64,000 nucleotides of DNA, taken from contig NC_009485.1 of NCBI RefSeq assembly GCF_000015165.1, positions 620,001 through 684,000 on the forward strand, given 5' to 3'. This DNA comes from Bradyrhizobium sp. BTAi1 (GTDB lineage: Bacteria; Pseudomonadota; Alphaproteobacteria; Rhizobiales; Xanthobacteraceae). Shown piece by piece: positions 52,215 to 61,420 of this stretch. Made by a program: the position numbers and the translations under genes. The notes beneath the pieces were generated by a model, which did not search any database, was not told the origin of the DNA, and saw nothing but the letters and a program-made list of their open reading frames with translations. Each line of letters begins with the position of its first letter. Position 1 is the first letter of the stretch.

Positions 52215-54482
52215 TTAGTTGGCTGTCCGTCGCCGGATAGCGATGAGCCAAATCAGTTCCAGCATCAGGATTCCGAGCCCCAGCAGCATGCTCAGCTCGG
52301 CATTCGTCGCCGTCTTCGGCAGGGTGATTGTGGCCGGCGCCGTCGGCACGACCGGCCGCTTCAGCGCGGCGAACTGGACGTCGCCATCCGCTTCGGCACG
52401 GCGCTCCTTCGGCACGCCCGGCATCCGGCTGCGCTCGCCGAACACCTTCTCGAAGTCCCAGCCGGCCGGCAGGTTGATTGGCAGCTCGGCGAGCTTGAGC
52501 GGCTCGCCGTCGGGGCGCCGCGGGGTCTTGTCGACGGCGACGAGGCTGGTCAGGCGCGTGACCAGCTGATGGTCCAGCGCCAGCCTGAGAATGGCGCCAT
52601 CGGATTCTTCCGGCGTCATCTGGCGCATCGTCTTCGCCACTTCGGCATCGCCGATCTTGCGCCGGGCCCACAGTTTTGACAGGCCCTTGCCCGCGGCGGC
52701 GCCGGCGAGCGGCAGCGTGATGGTCCATGGCTGATCGCCGATCCGCGCCTTGAGCTGCAGCGACCCGGCGAGACGGTCGATCCTGGCGGCCAGCACCAGC
52801 GGCTCATTGCGATAGACGTCCGGCAGCACAGCCGGTGTGAGGTCGGCGGAGGCTTCGGAAAACGTGGCGGTCAGGCCAGTCACGACCGGATTCTCCAGCT
52901 TGGCGAACAGGTCACGCATGCGCTCCTCGACCTGCTCGACCGAGCCGATAGGGGTGAAGGCGCCGCGGCCGAGCTCGGCGGCGCGCGTCATCAGGTAGGT
53001 GTTGGGCGCCGAGCCGATGCCGACCATGAAGATGCGCGAGCGGCCGCGCATCGCCGTGATGGTCTCGAACAGCTGCTGCTCGTTGCCGATGGCGCCGTCG
53101 GTCAGGAACACCACCTGGCGCACGCGGTCGCTGTCGCTGCCGTCGTCGGTGAGCGCCGCACGCATCGCCGGCACCATCTCGGTGCCGCCGCGCGCCTCGA
53201 GCGCGCTCACGAAGCTGGTCGCGCTGCCGACATGTTCAGCGTCGGCCGGCACCGAGGATGGAAACAGCACCGTCATCGTGTCGTCGAAGCGGATCACGTT
53301 GAAGCGGTCATTGGGCTGCAGCCGTCCCAGCGCATAAAGCAGGCTGGCCTTGGCCTGGCGGATCGAGGTGCCGCCCATCGAGCCGGAATTGTCGATCACG
53401 AAGATCACGTCGCGCGGCTGCGGGCGCTGCGCTGACGCCGCGACCGCCGGCGGCGTGATAAAGGCGAGCAGATAATCGGCATCGCCGACCTGCTCGTGAA
53501 ACAGGCCGACCGACGGCATGGCGACAGAAGCCGGCTTCCAGGTCAGCTCGAAATCACGATCGGCCGGCGCCACGCCCTCGGCCAGGGTCACGATCCGCGT
53601 CTTCGCATCGGGGCTGTCGATCGTCACCTGGTGATGATGGCTCTTGACCTCGCCGAGCGCGAATCCGGCCTGCAGCCGCACTGTGATCTTGGTGGGATTG
53701 ACCGGATCGGTCTTGGCGGGGTCGAGCACCTCCGGCGAGATGCGGTCGCGGTCCGGCACCGGATCATTGCTTGCGGCGCTCCAGCCATCGCTGCCGGGAC
53801 GCAGGTCGACGCTCTGCACGATCGGCGCGGGATTGTAGCGCGGCGCGACGACCAACGGCACCCGCAGCGAGAACGCGCCATCCACCTGCGCCACCGGCTG
53901 CTGATATTCGATCTGCACCAGCACGGTCTCGCCGGGGCCGATATTGGCGAGCGAGTTGGTGAAGATGTTCGGCCGCTCCTGCTCGGTCAGCGCGGCGGTC
54001 TTGCCGTCGCGCTTGGCCTGCTCGTAGATCACCTTGGCCTGCTCGCGCGGCTTGATGTCGCCGATCACGACGCGATCGCCGACGATCATCTTTAGCGTAT
54101 CGACCGCGCTATCCGGCGGCAGCGGATAGACATAGACCGCCTCCATCCATTGCGAGCTCGTGTTCCTGAACAGCTGCGTCACGCGCGCCCGCGCCGTTGG
54201 GCCGGAGACGATGATGTCGACATCGATGCCGAGCCGCGGCGCCTCGGCATAGCCCGCGTCGGACTTGAACAGCAGCGCGCCGGAGCGCGCGTCGCGCGGC
54301 TTGGTCAGCGGAGCTGGCGGGCCTTCGGCCGACCAACCCGGCGTGATGCTGAGAAACAGCGCCGTGAAGCCGACCAGCAGCACCGCGGCGGCCTGCAGCA
54401 ACAGGAACAGCAGCATGGTCACGATCCACGACCGGATCGGATGGGCACTGCGGCGGATGTCGTAGTCGATCGTCTCACTCAT
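52215..54482 (-). CDS. VIT and vWA domain protein, dedicated sortase substrate
   Basis: 755 residues from the ATG starting MSETIDYDIRRS. A membrane-spanning signal helix lies at about 18-42. The VIT domain (about 85-215) contains TARARVTQLFRNTSSQWMEAVYVYPLPPDSAV and IGDIKPREQAKVIYEQAK. The vWA domain (about 370-540) has the MIDAS motif DNSGSMGG. The C-terminus carries LPKTA near 721, a hydrophobic helix and RRR, i.e. a sorting signal. It matches the marine proteobacterial sortase target pattern, and the sortase is the next gene on the same strand. It is probably anchored at the periplasmic face and binds a protein or metal ligand. Confidence 0.88.
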   Translation of the reverse strand: MSETIDYDIRRSAHPIRSWIVTMLLFLLLQAAAVLLVGFTALFLSITPGWSAEGPPAPLTKPRDARSGALLFKSDAGYAEAPRLGIDVDIIVSGPTARARVTQLFRNTSSQWMEAVYVYPLPPDSAVDTLKMIVGDRVVIGDIKPREQAKVIYEQAKRDGKTAALTEQERPNIFTNSLANIGPGETVLVQIEYQQPVAQVDGAFSLRVPLVVAPRYNPAPIVQSVDLRPGSDGWSAASNDPVPDRDRISPEVLDPAKTDPVNPTKITVRLQAGFALGEVKSHHHQVTIDSPDAKTRIVTLAEGVAPADRDFELTWKPASVAMPSVGLFHEQVGDADYLLAFITPPAVAASAQRPQPRDVIFVIDNSGSMGGTSIRQAKASLLYALGRLQPNDRFNVIRFDDTMTVLFPSSVPADAEHVGSATSFVSALEARGGTEMVPAMRAALTDDGSDSDRVRQVVFLTDGAIGNEQQLFETITAMRGRSRIFMVGIGSAPNTYLMTRAAELGRGAFTPIGSVEQVEERMRDLFAKLENPVVTGLTATFSEASADLTPAVLPDVYRNEPLVLAARIDRLAGSLQLKARIGDQPWTITLPLAGAAAGKGLSKLWARRKIGDAEVAKTMRQMTPEESDGAILRLALDHQLVTRLTSLVAVDKTPRRPDGEPLKLAELPINLPAGWDFEKVFGERSRMPGVPKERRAEADGDVQFAALKRPVVPTAPATITLPKTATNAELSMLLGLGILMLELIWLIAIRRRTAN

Positions 54483-54682
54483 CGGTGGCTCCGCAACGAA
54501 CAGGATAGGGCAGGCCGAGATTGAGCGCGGTGCCCCGTCGCCGCGAGCGGAATGGTCGGTCTTGTTCGGCCCCCGTCCGCCCGGCATTGTCCGGTGCCGG
54601 CCAAGCGCGCGGCTGATCTGTGCGGGTTTGTGCTGATTTGTCCGTCTGCTAGAAGGGGCAACGCCACGCAGCAGGGGACCGC

Positions 54683-55453
54683 ATGTCGATACCGGAGAAC
54701 GAGCTGTCGGACGAGCTGAGCCGGCAGGTGGCGGAGACCATCCGCGAGGAGATCGCGCGCCGCCGCATGTCACGGCAGGCGCTGGCGGAGCAGGCGAAGC
54801 TGAGTCTGTCGACGCTGGAGAAGGCGCTCGGCGGCCGCCGTCCGTTCACGCTCGCGACCATCGTCCGGCTCGAGCAGGCGCTCGGGATGGCCTTGCGCAA
54901 GGCGCCGAGCCCGCCAGTTGCAGCACCAGGCGCAAGTGGCGGCATCGCGCCAGATAGCCTCGGCTCCTATTCGCGGCGGGCGGTGGAGTGGATCGAAGGC
55001 ACCTATGTCACTTTGCGGCCGTCATTCGGCGACAAGGAGGCGATCTACGCCTACCGCACCGACATCGTCTGGGACGATGCGGCCTCGTCCCTGGTGTTTC
55101 GCGAGGGCGCGCGGCTGGATGCGGCGTTCACGCAGTTCGGCGAGGTCGCCGTGCCCAACCAGTCCGGTTTCGTCTACCTGGTCACCAACCGCCACGGCCA
55201 GCACCGCCTGATCACGGTGTCGCGCCCGACCATCACCGGCGAGATGTACGGCATCATCACGACGCTGCTCGCCGGCCGCGGCTCGCTGCTGACGCCCATC
55301 GCGGCCCCCGTCGCGCTGTTGCCGCTGCGCAATGTCGTCGCGCCGAGCTTCGGCCGGCTCGGTGCTGACGATCCACACTTTGCGCTGTATCGCGAGCACC
55401 TGCGCAAGACGCTCGAGGAGCCGTTTGCGCTGTTCGTGCAGGGCGTGCCGTGA
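54683..55453 (+). CDS. XRE-family transcriptional regulator with C-terminal ligand-type domain
   Basis: 256 residues. The helix-turn-helix is near residues 25-70: SRQALAEQAKLSLSTLEKALGGRRPFTLATIVRLEQALG. After a Pro-rich linker, the C-terminal 150 residues form an unrecognised beta-rich domain (RAVEWIEGTYVTLRPSFGD, then GQHRLITVSRPTITGEMYGIITTLLAGRGSLLTPIAAPVALLPL). It is divergent from the vWA gene with 200 bp between, so it may control the sortase locus, but this is only positional. Similar proteins occur in rhizobia without known function. Confidence 0.78.
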   Translation: MSIPENELSDELSRQVAETIREEIARRRMSRQALAEQAKLSLSTLEKALGGRRPFTLATIVRLEQALGMALRKAPSPPVAAPGASGGIAPDSLGSYSRRAVEWIEGTYVTLRPSFGDKEAIYAYRTDIVWDDAASSLVFREGARLDAAFTQFGEVAVPNQSGFVYLVTNRHGQHRLITVSRPTITGEMYGIITTLLAGRGSLLTPIAAPVALLPLRNVVAPSFGRLGADDPHFALYREHLRKTLEEPFALFVQGVP

Positions 55454-55479
55454 CGTGTGAGAGCACACAACGAACCGCT

Positions 55480-55550
55480 GTCATTGCGAACAGCAGCGAA
55501 GCAATCCAGAGTCCTCGCGTCGCCCTGGATTGCTTCACGCTCGCAATGAC
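55480..55550. repeat. Rhizobiales palindromic repeat, family B copy 2
   Basis: TCATTGCGAACAGCAGCGAA, then GCAATCCAGAG, and the inverse CCTGGATTGCTTCACGCTCGC with AATGA form a palindrome matching the element at 52126-52200. It lies just after the XRE gene. Confidence 0.7.
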
Positions 55551-55719
55551 GGAGCTCCTGGTCGATGACATCGCGCCTCACGGCTTGCCTGGACTGGCGC
55601 CCGCTGGGCGGGACTGATCACTGCGCACCCCGCTTGGTGAGGGGAGGCACGCGAACGCCTGTCGGCGTTCGCTCCGGTCGTCCACCGCAGCTGCAATCGA
55701 CGCTGCATCGCGCGTCAGC

Positions 55720-56952
55720 CTAGCCTCCGACATCCGCGCTGATGATGTCGCCGAACAGGTCCCATTTGCCGCCCTTGAACTGCATCATCTTCAGCTGCTC
55801 GATCGGGGCGAAGTCGTTGGGACCGGTGTTGACCTTGATGCCGGGGATCAGCGTATCCGGCGCGAAGTCCTTCAGGCTGGCGGCCTGCTTCATGACATTC
55901 TCGCGAGTGAGATTGTCGCCGCACTGCTTCAGGGTCTGCACCATCGTCTGCGCCGCGGCATAGCCATAGGCAAGATTGGCGTCGGAGATGTTGGCGCCGG
56001 GCATGTACTTGTCGATGAAGGCCATGAACTTCTCCATGCCCTCGTCATCCTTCCACTGCGGATCCGACGGGTCCTTGAGGTAGCCGGCGGAGAGCACGCC
56101 CTCGGAGGCGTCAAGGCCGGCTGGCTTCATCACGGCGCCGATCGAGATCGATACGTCGGTCATCAGGTGCATCGGCTTCCAGTCGAGCTCGGCGATCTTC
56201 TTGATCGCCTGCGCCGCGAATTTTGGCGTCGCGATGTTGACGAATACATCCGCGCCAGTGCCCTTGACCTTGACGATATGGGCATCGATCGAGGGCTCCG
56301 ATGTCTCGTAGCTCTCCTCGGCGACGATCATGGTCTTGGCCTTGTCGCCCAGCACCTCCTTGATGCCGAGCAGGTAGTCCTTGCCGAAATCGTCATTGGC
56401 ATAGAAGATTGCGATCTTCGCGTTCGGCTTCTCCTTGAGAATGTATTTTGCGAAGATCCGGGCCTCGACGCGGTAGCTGGGCTGAAAGCCCATGGTCCAG
56501 GGGAATTCCTTCGGCTCATTCCACTTGCTGGCCCCGGTGGCCAGGAACAGCTGCGGTACCTTCTTGGCGTTGTGATATTTCTGCACGGCGGTCTGGGTCG
56601 GCGTGCCCAGCGCGTTGAACACCAAGAACACTTCGTCGCTCTCGATCAGCTTGCGGACCTGCTCGACCGTTTTCGGCGGGCTGTAGCCGTCGTCATAGGA
56701 GATGAAGTTGATCCGCCGGCCGTTGATGCCGCCCTGATCGTTGATCATCTTGAAATAGGCCTCCTCGGTCTTGCCGATGATGCCGTAGGCCGAGGCCGGG
56801 CCGCTATAGGCCTCGACATTGCCGATCTTGATCTCGGTGTCGGTCACCCCGGTGTCGTATTTCTTCTGGGCGAGCGCACTCTGGCTCGCGAGCACGGAGA
56901 AGGCGGCCGCGGCCGCGAGAGAGAGCAGAGTCCTGGTCGTCATCGGCAACAT
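55720..56952 (-). CDS. ABC transporter substrate-binding protein (LivK-type)
   Basis: 410 residues with a signal peptide ending near ALAQ (residue 28). The mature protein is a type I periplasmic binding protein: DTEIKIGNVEAYSGPASAYGIIGKTEEAYFKMINDQGGINGRRI, NALGTPTQTAVQKYHN and IFYANDDFGKDYLLGIKEVLG. This branch typically binds aromatic acids, branched-chain amino acids or other carboxylates. No permease or ATPase accompanies it; the acyl-CoA synthetase gene lies upstream on the same strand, 75 bp away, so the imported acid may be activated to its CoA ester. A Met three codons in is an alternative start. Confidence 0.88.
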   Translation of the reverse strand: MLPMTTRTLLSLAAAAAFSVLASQSALAQKKYDTGVTDTEIKIGNVEAYSGPASAYGIIGKTEEAYFKMINDQGGINGRRINFISYDDGYSPPKTVEQVRKLIESDEVFLVFNALGTPTQTAVQKYHNAKKVPQLFLATGASKWNEPKEFPWTMGFQPSYRVEARIFAKYILKEKPNAKIAIFYANDDFGKDYLLGIKEVLGDKAKTMIVAEESYETSEPSIDAHIVKVKGTGADVFVNIATPKFAAQAIKKIAELDWKPMHLMTDVSISIGAVMKPAGLDASEGVLSAGYLKDPSDPQWKDDEGMEKFMAFIDKYMPGANISDANLAYGYAAAQTMVQTLKQCGDNLTRENVMKQAASLKDFAPDTLIPGIKVNTGPNDFAPIEQLKMMQFKGGKWDLFGDIISADVGG

Positions 56953-57027
56953 TCCCTGGGCTTCCTCTGGTTGGTCTTATGGGTCTTGTTGAGCAGTCAT
57001 GCACAGCTCTCGCTGGGCATGGGATGG

Positions 57028-58578
57028 TCACGACGCCTGCTGGACGAGGTCGACCGCTGACGCCGTCGCAAAGCTCTTGCGCAACGTCGGCTTGTGGATC
57101 TTGCCGGTGGCGTTACGCGGCAGCGCGTCGACGAAGCGGACCGTTCGCGGGCATTTGAAGCGGGCGAGATTGGCCTGGCAGTGGGCGTGAATCTCAGCCT
57201 CGCTCAACGTGTGCCCCGGCTTCACCGCGATGATCGCCATGCCGGTCTCGCCCCATTGCGGATCGGGGATGCCGATCACGGCGGCCTCGGCCACCGCGCC
57301 CAGCTGGTGCAGGACGTTCTCGACCTCGGCCGGATAAACGTTCTCGCCGCCGGAGATGTACATGTCCTTCCAGCGGTCGACGATGTAGTAGAAGCCTTCG
57401 TCATCCACGCGCGTGGCATCGCCGGTGTGCAGCCAGCCGTCGGTAAACGAGGACCGGTTGGCGTCCGGCCTGTTCCAGTAGCCCGGTGTCACGTTCGGTC
57501 CACGGACCCAGAGCTCACCGAGCTCGCCGACGTCGGCATCCGTCCCGTCGGGGCGGACGATGCGCACTTCGGTATGCAGCACTGGCTTGCCGGCGGAGCC
57601 GGCCTTGCGCCCGGCATCCTCGCGGTCGAGCGCGAGCACCGCGGGCGAGGTCTCGGTCATGCCGTAGCCCTGCTGCAGCGCGACGCCGCGCGCCTCCCAG
57701 GTGTGGAGCAGCGGGACCGGCATCGGCGCGCCGCCGACGCCACCGATCACCAACCGGCTGAAATCGGCGGTCGCGAACGCCGGATGCTGCGCCATGAACT
57801 GATAGATCGCGGGCACGCCGAAGAACACATTGATGCCTCGGGCGGGATCGCTGATCAGCTGCAGCGCCAGTCCGGGATCGAAGGCGCGCATGATCAGCAC
57901 GGTGCCGCCGACATGCATCACCGGATTGGTGTAGCAGTTGAGCCCGCCGGTGTGGAACAGCGGCAGCACGGTGAGCAGAACCGATGACGGCGTGATATAG
58001 GCCGGGCCGCCGAGATTAACGCAATTGTAGAACGTCATCCCGTGGGTGATCATGGCCCCCTTGGGCTGGCCCGTGGTGCCCGACGTGTACATGATGGTCG
58101 AGACGTCATCGAGCGTGACCGGCTCGATCGTGGCGAGCGGCTTCGCCGCGGCGATCGCCTGCTCGTAGCTGCCGGTGGCGCCGTAGCGCAGTGTCGTCGC
58201 GACACCACACAGCCGGCTGACGCTCTGCGCGGTATCGGCGAGGTCGTCATCATGGATCATGACCTTGGGCGCAGCGTCGCCGACGATGAACTGCAGTTCG
58301 GGCACTGTCAGCCGGGTGTTGAGCGGCACGAAGATCGCGCCGACGCGGAAGCAGGCGAACTGCACCTCCAGCGTATCGGTCGCGTTCAGCGCCAGCACCG
58401 CGACGCGATCGCCCTTGCCGACGCCGCAGACGTCGCGGAGATGACTGGCGAGGAGCCCGACGCGGGCATCGAACTCCGCATAGGTGAAGCGTCGGTTGCT
58501 GCCGAGATCGACCATCGCGGTCTTGGCCGGCGTGCGCCGGGCATGATGCGCAATCCAGTCGTAATACCGTACAGGCAC
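57028..58578 (-). CDS. Acyl-CoA synthetase (AMP-forming, long/medium-chain type)
   Basis: 516 residues, ANL superfamily. The AMP-binding P-loop is IMYTSGTTGQPKGAMITH near residues 165-182, and later motifs include QQGYGMTETSP, GWLHTGDATRVDDEGFYYIVDRWKDMYISGGENVYPAEVE and the C-terminal catalytic lysine in NATGKIHKPTL. It activates a carboxylic acid to acyl-AMP and then acyl-CoA. It is divergent from two acyl-CoA dehydrogenase genes and upstream of an acid-binding periplasmic protein, so a complete uptake-activation-oxidation module is plausible. Chain length or aromatic preference is unknown. Confidence 0.88.
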   Translation of the reverse strand: MPVRYYDWIAHHARRTPAKTAMVDLGSNRRFTYAEFDARVGLLASHLRDVCGVGKGDRVAVLALNATDTLEVQFACFRVGAIFVPLNTRLTVPELQFIVGDAAPKVMIHDDDLADTAQSVSRLCGVATTLRYGATGSYEQAIAAAKPLATIEPVTLDDVSTIMYTSGTTGQPKGAMITHGMTFYNCVNLGGPAYITPSSVLLTVLPLFHTGGLNCYTNPVMHVGGTVLIMRAFDPGLALQLISDPARGINVFFGVPAIYQFMAQHPAFATADFSRLVIGGVGGAPMPVPLLHTWEARGVALQQGYGMTETSPAVLALDREDAGRKAGSAGKPVLHTEVRIVRPDGTDADVGELGELWVRGPNVTPGYWNRPDANRSSFTDGWLHTGDATRVDDEGFYYIVDRWKDMYISGGENVYPAEVENVLHQLGAVAEAAVIGIPDPQWGETGMAIIAVKPGHTLSEAEIHAHCQANLARFKCPRTVRFVDALPRNATGKIHKPTLRKSFATASAVDLVQQAS

Positions 58579-58849
58579 GGGGTTCCCTCCTGGTATCAGG
58601 CGATCTGATGCCGCCTTGATCGCGATGCGCTGGTCTTATCTGCGCGTCCCATTGACGAGGGGCGATGCGCGCAAGGCCTTTGGCCCGAGTGGGCCGGTGT
58701 GTGCATTGCACTGTCTTGCGTCAAGGCGCTGTTGGCGGGCAACCGACGCGTCCCCGCTGCACGCGATTTCAGCAGTCAGCCACTCGACGCAAGGCGTTAC
58801 CGCCGCTTCCGGCCATTCTGACGAAGCAGCAACCAGAGCTCCGGCACCG

Positions 58850-59989
58850 ATGACCAAGAGTCCGTTCTACACGGCCGAGCACGAGGCCTTCCTCGACGTG
58901 GTCAGGCGATTCGTCGAGAAGGAGATCGCCCCGTTCGCGAGCGCGTGGGACGAGGCCGGTGAGTTCCCGCGCGCGCTGTACGCGAAAGCCGCCGAGATCG
59001 GCCTGCTCGGACTCGGCTTTCCGGAGGAGTTCGGCGGTGTCCCGGCCGACCAGTTCATGCACATCGTCGCCTCGCAGGAGCTGGCCCGTGCGGGCGCCGG
59101 CGGCGTCAGCGCCAGCCTGATGAGCCATTCGATCGGTGCGCCGCCGATCGCGCGCGCGGCGAGGCCGGAGGTCCGCGCCAGGGTGCTGCCGGAGATCCTT
59201 GCGGGACGGAAAATCTCGGCGCTCGCGATCACCGAGCCGAGTGGCGGCTCGGATGTCGCCAATCTCCGGACCAAGGCCGTCCGCGATGGCGATCATTATG
59301 TCGTCAGCGGCGAGAAGACCTTCATCACCTCGGGCATGCGCGCGGACTATATCACCGTCGCGGTGCGCACCGGCGGCCCAGGGCCGTCCGGGGTGAGCCT
59401 GCTGCTCGTTCCTGGCGACACGCCCGGGCTGACGCGCACCAAGCTGAACAAGATGGGCTGGTGGGCGTCGGATACGGCCACCCTGCATTTCGACGGCTGC
59501 CGGGTGCCGATCGAGAACCTGATCGGCGAGGAAGGGCAGGGCTTCAAGCTGATCATGCACAATTTCAACAGCGAGCGGATGGGCATGGCGGCGAGCTGCA
59601 CGGCGTTCGCCCGCGTCTGCCTGGAGGATGCGATCGCCTATGCCAAGGAGCGGCACACCTTCGGCAAGCCCTTGGCGCAGCATCAGGTCATCCGGCACAA
59701 GCTGGTCGACATGGCGCAGCGCGTGGCGGCCTCGCAGGCGATGCTGGAGATGCTGGCGTGGCGGCTCGAACAGGGCGATAATCCCGTTGCCGAGATCTGT
59801 ATGATGAAGAACCAGGCGACGCAGACCATGGCCTGTTGCGCTTCCGAGGCAGTGCAGATCTTCGGCGGCGCCGGCTTCATGCGCGGCATTCGCGTGGAAC
59901 GCATCTACCGCGAGGTCAAGGTCAACGCGATCGGCGGCGGCACCGAGGAGATCATGAAGGACCTGGCCAGCCGCCAGATGGGATTGTGA
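58850..59989 (+). CDS. Acyl-CoA dehydrogenase
   Basis: 379 residues with the ACAD fold. The N-terminal helical domain contains VRRFVEKEIAPFASAWDEAGEFPR, the FAD-binding middle has LAITEPSGGSDVANLRTKAVRDGDHYVVSGEKTFITSGMRAD, and the C-terminal part has RHTFGKPLAQHQVIRHKLVDMAQRV, MMKNQATQTMACCASEAVQIFGGAGFMR and RIYREVKVNAIGGGTEEIMKDL. The Glu of GGGTEEI is typical of enzymes acting on branched or short acyl-CoAs. It forms a set with the second dehydrogenase and GST downstream. Confidence 0.88.
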   Translation: MTKSPFYTAEHEAFLDVVRRFVEKEIAPFASAWDEAGEFPRALYAKAAEIGLLGLGFPEEFGGVPADQFMHIVASQELARAGAGGVSASLMSHSIGAPPIARAARPEVRARVLPEILAGRKISALAITEPSGGSDVANLRTKAVRDGDHYVVSGEKTFITSGMRADYITVAVRTGGPGPSGVSLLLVPGDTPGLTRTKLNKMGWWASDTATLHFDGCRVPIENLIGEEGQGFKLIMHNFNSERMGMAASCTAFARVCLEDAIAYAKERHTFGKPLAQHQVIRHKLVDMAQRVAASQAMLEMLAWRLEQGDNPVAEICMMKNQATQTMACCASEAVQIFGGAGFMRGIRVERIYREVKVNAIGGGTEEIMKDLASRQMGL

Positions 59990-60038
59990 CGATCCTGCTT
60001 CGAATGCCTATGGAGCTGGTCGGGCCGGTTGTCACTAT

Positions 60039-60197
60039 GCGGCCGTCCTTCGAGACGCCCGACTGCGGCGGGCTCCTCAGGACGAGGACTTTTGTTGCGG
60101 CGACATGGACGAAGGATCCTCATGGTGAGGAGCACCGCGTCCGGGCCGCAGCGTCATGAACGAGTGTTGAGCGCGGAGCGTCCCGAACCATGAGGCC
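60039..60197. repeat. Rhizobiales intergenic palindromic repeat, family C
   Basis: The block GTCCTTCGAGACGCC...GGCTCCTCAGGACGAGGAC is followed by GGATCCTCATGGTGAGGAGC and GAGCGTCCCGAACCATGAGGCC, a composite of mutually inverted arms of a dispersed repeat typical of Bradyrhizobium/Rhodopseudomonas genomes. It fills most of the gap between the two dehydrogenase genes. Confidence 0.6.
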
Positions 60198-60250
60198 CCG
60201 ATGCATCTTGGTGTCTGCCGCCGCGCCCAGAAATGACGAGAGGAATTGAG

Positions 60251-61420
60251 ATGCTCTTCACCGCCGACCACGACGAACCGCGCCGCATCCTGCAGAAGTT
60301 CATCGCTGCCGAGATCAACCCTCACGTCGACGAATGGGAGGCGGCCGGCATCTTCCCCGCGCATGAGCTGTTCAAGAAGCTTGGCAGCCTCGGCTTTCTC
60401 GGCCTCAACAAGCCGGTCGAATTCGGCGGCCAGGGGCTGGACTATTCCTACGCGCTGATGATGGCCGAGGAGCTTGGCGCGATCACTTGCGGCGGCGTGC
60501 CGATGGCGATCGGGGTGCAGACCGACATGGCGACGCCGGCGCTGGCGCGCTTCGGCTCGGATGAGCTGCGGCGCGAATTCCTGGCGCCCGCGGTTTCCGG
60601 CGATGCGGTGGTCTGCCTCGGCGTGTCGGAGACCGGTGCGGGCTCGGACGTCGCCTCGATCAAGACCACGGCCCGCTCCGACGGCGATGACTACGTCATC
60701 AACGGGGGCAAGATGTGGACCACCAATGGCACCCAGGCCGACTGGATGTGCCTGCTCGCCAACACCGGCGACGGACCGGTCCATCGCAACAAGTCGCTGA
60801 TCATCGTTCCGATGAAGACCAAGGGCGTGCAGATCGCCCGCAAGCTCGACAAGCTCGGCATGCATTCGTCCGACACCGCGCAGATCTTCTTCGACAATGT
60901 GCGCGTGCCCAAGCGCAACCGGGTCGGCGAGGAGGGACAGGGCTTCACCTACCAGATGCTGCAGTTCCAGGAGGAGCGGCTGTGGGGCGCGGCGGCCTGC
61001 CTGAAGTCGCACGAATACATCATCGCGAAGACGATCGAATACACCCGCGAGCGCAAGGTGTTCGGCCGCAGCGTGCTCGACAACCAGGTGGTCCATTTCA
61101 AGCTCGCGGAGATGCAGACCGAGGTCGAGCTGTTGCGCGCGCTGATCTATCGGGCCGCCGAAGCGCTGATCGCCGGCGAGGACGTCACCCGGCTCGCAAC
61201 CATGGCCAAGCTCAAGGCCGGCCGCCTTGGTCGCGAGCTGACCGATGCCTGCCTGCAATATTGGGGCGGCATGGGCTTCATGAACGAGACGCCGGTCAGC
61301 CGCGCCTATCGCGACGCCCGGCTGACCTCGATCGGCGGCGGCGCCGACGAGGTGATGCTGACGATCCTGTGCAAGATGATGGGCACCTTGCCCGGCACCG
61401 GCAAAGCGGGGAACGCCTGA
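60251..61420 (+). CDS. Acyl-CoA dehydrogenase (second)
   Basis: 389 residues, starting MLFTADHDEPRRI with GAGAGGA upstream. It contains EEINPHVDEWEAAGIFPAHELFKKLGSLGFLGLNKPVEFGGQG-like N-terminal helices, the FAD site GVSETGAGSDVASIKTTARSDGDDYVINGGKMWTTNGTQADW, and RKVFGRSVLDNQVVHFKLAEM with YWGGMGFMNETPVSRAYRDARLTSIGGGADEVM. GGGADEVM replaces GGGTEEI of the first copy, so the catalytic base position differs in context and the two enzymes probably have different substrates. It overlaps the GST gene by 1 bp (TGATG). Confidence 0.88.
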   Translation: MLFTADHDEPRRILQKFIAAEINPHVDEWEAAGIFPAHELFKKLGSLGFLGLNKPVEFGGQGLDYSYALMMAEELGAITCGGVPMAIGVQTDMATPALARFGSDELRREFLAPAVSGDAVVCLGVSETGAGSDVASIKTTARSDGDDYVINGGKMWTTNGTQADWMCLLANTGDGPVHRNKSLIIVPMKTKGVQIARKLDKLGMHSSDTAQIFFDNVRVPKRNRVGEEGQGFTYQMLQFQEERLWGAAACLKSHEYIIAKTIEYTRERKVFGRSVLDNQVVHFKLAEMQTEVELLRALIYRAAEALIAGEDVTRLATMAKLKAGRLGRELTDACLQYWGGMGFMNETPVSRAYRDARLTSIGGGADEVMLTILCKMMGTLPGTGKAGNA

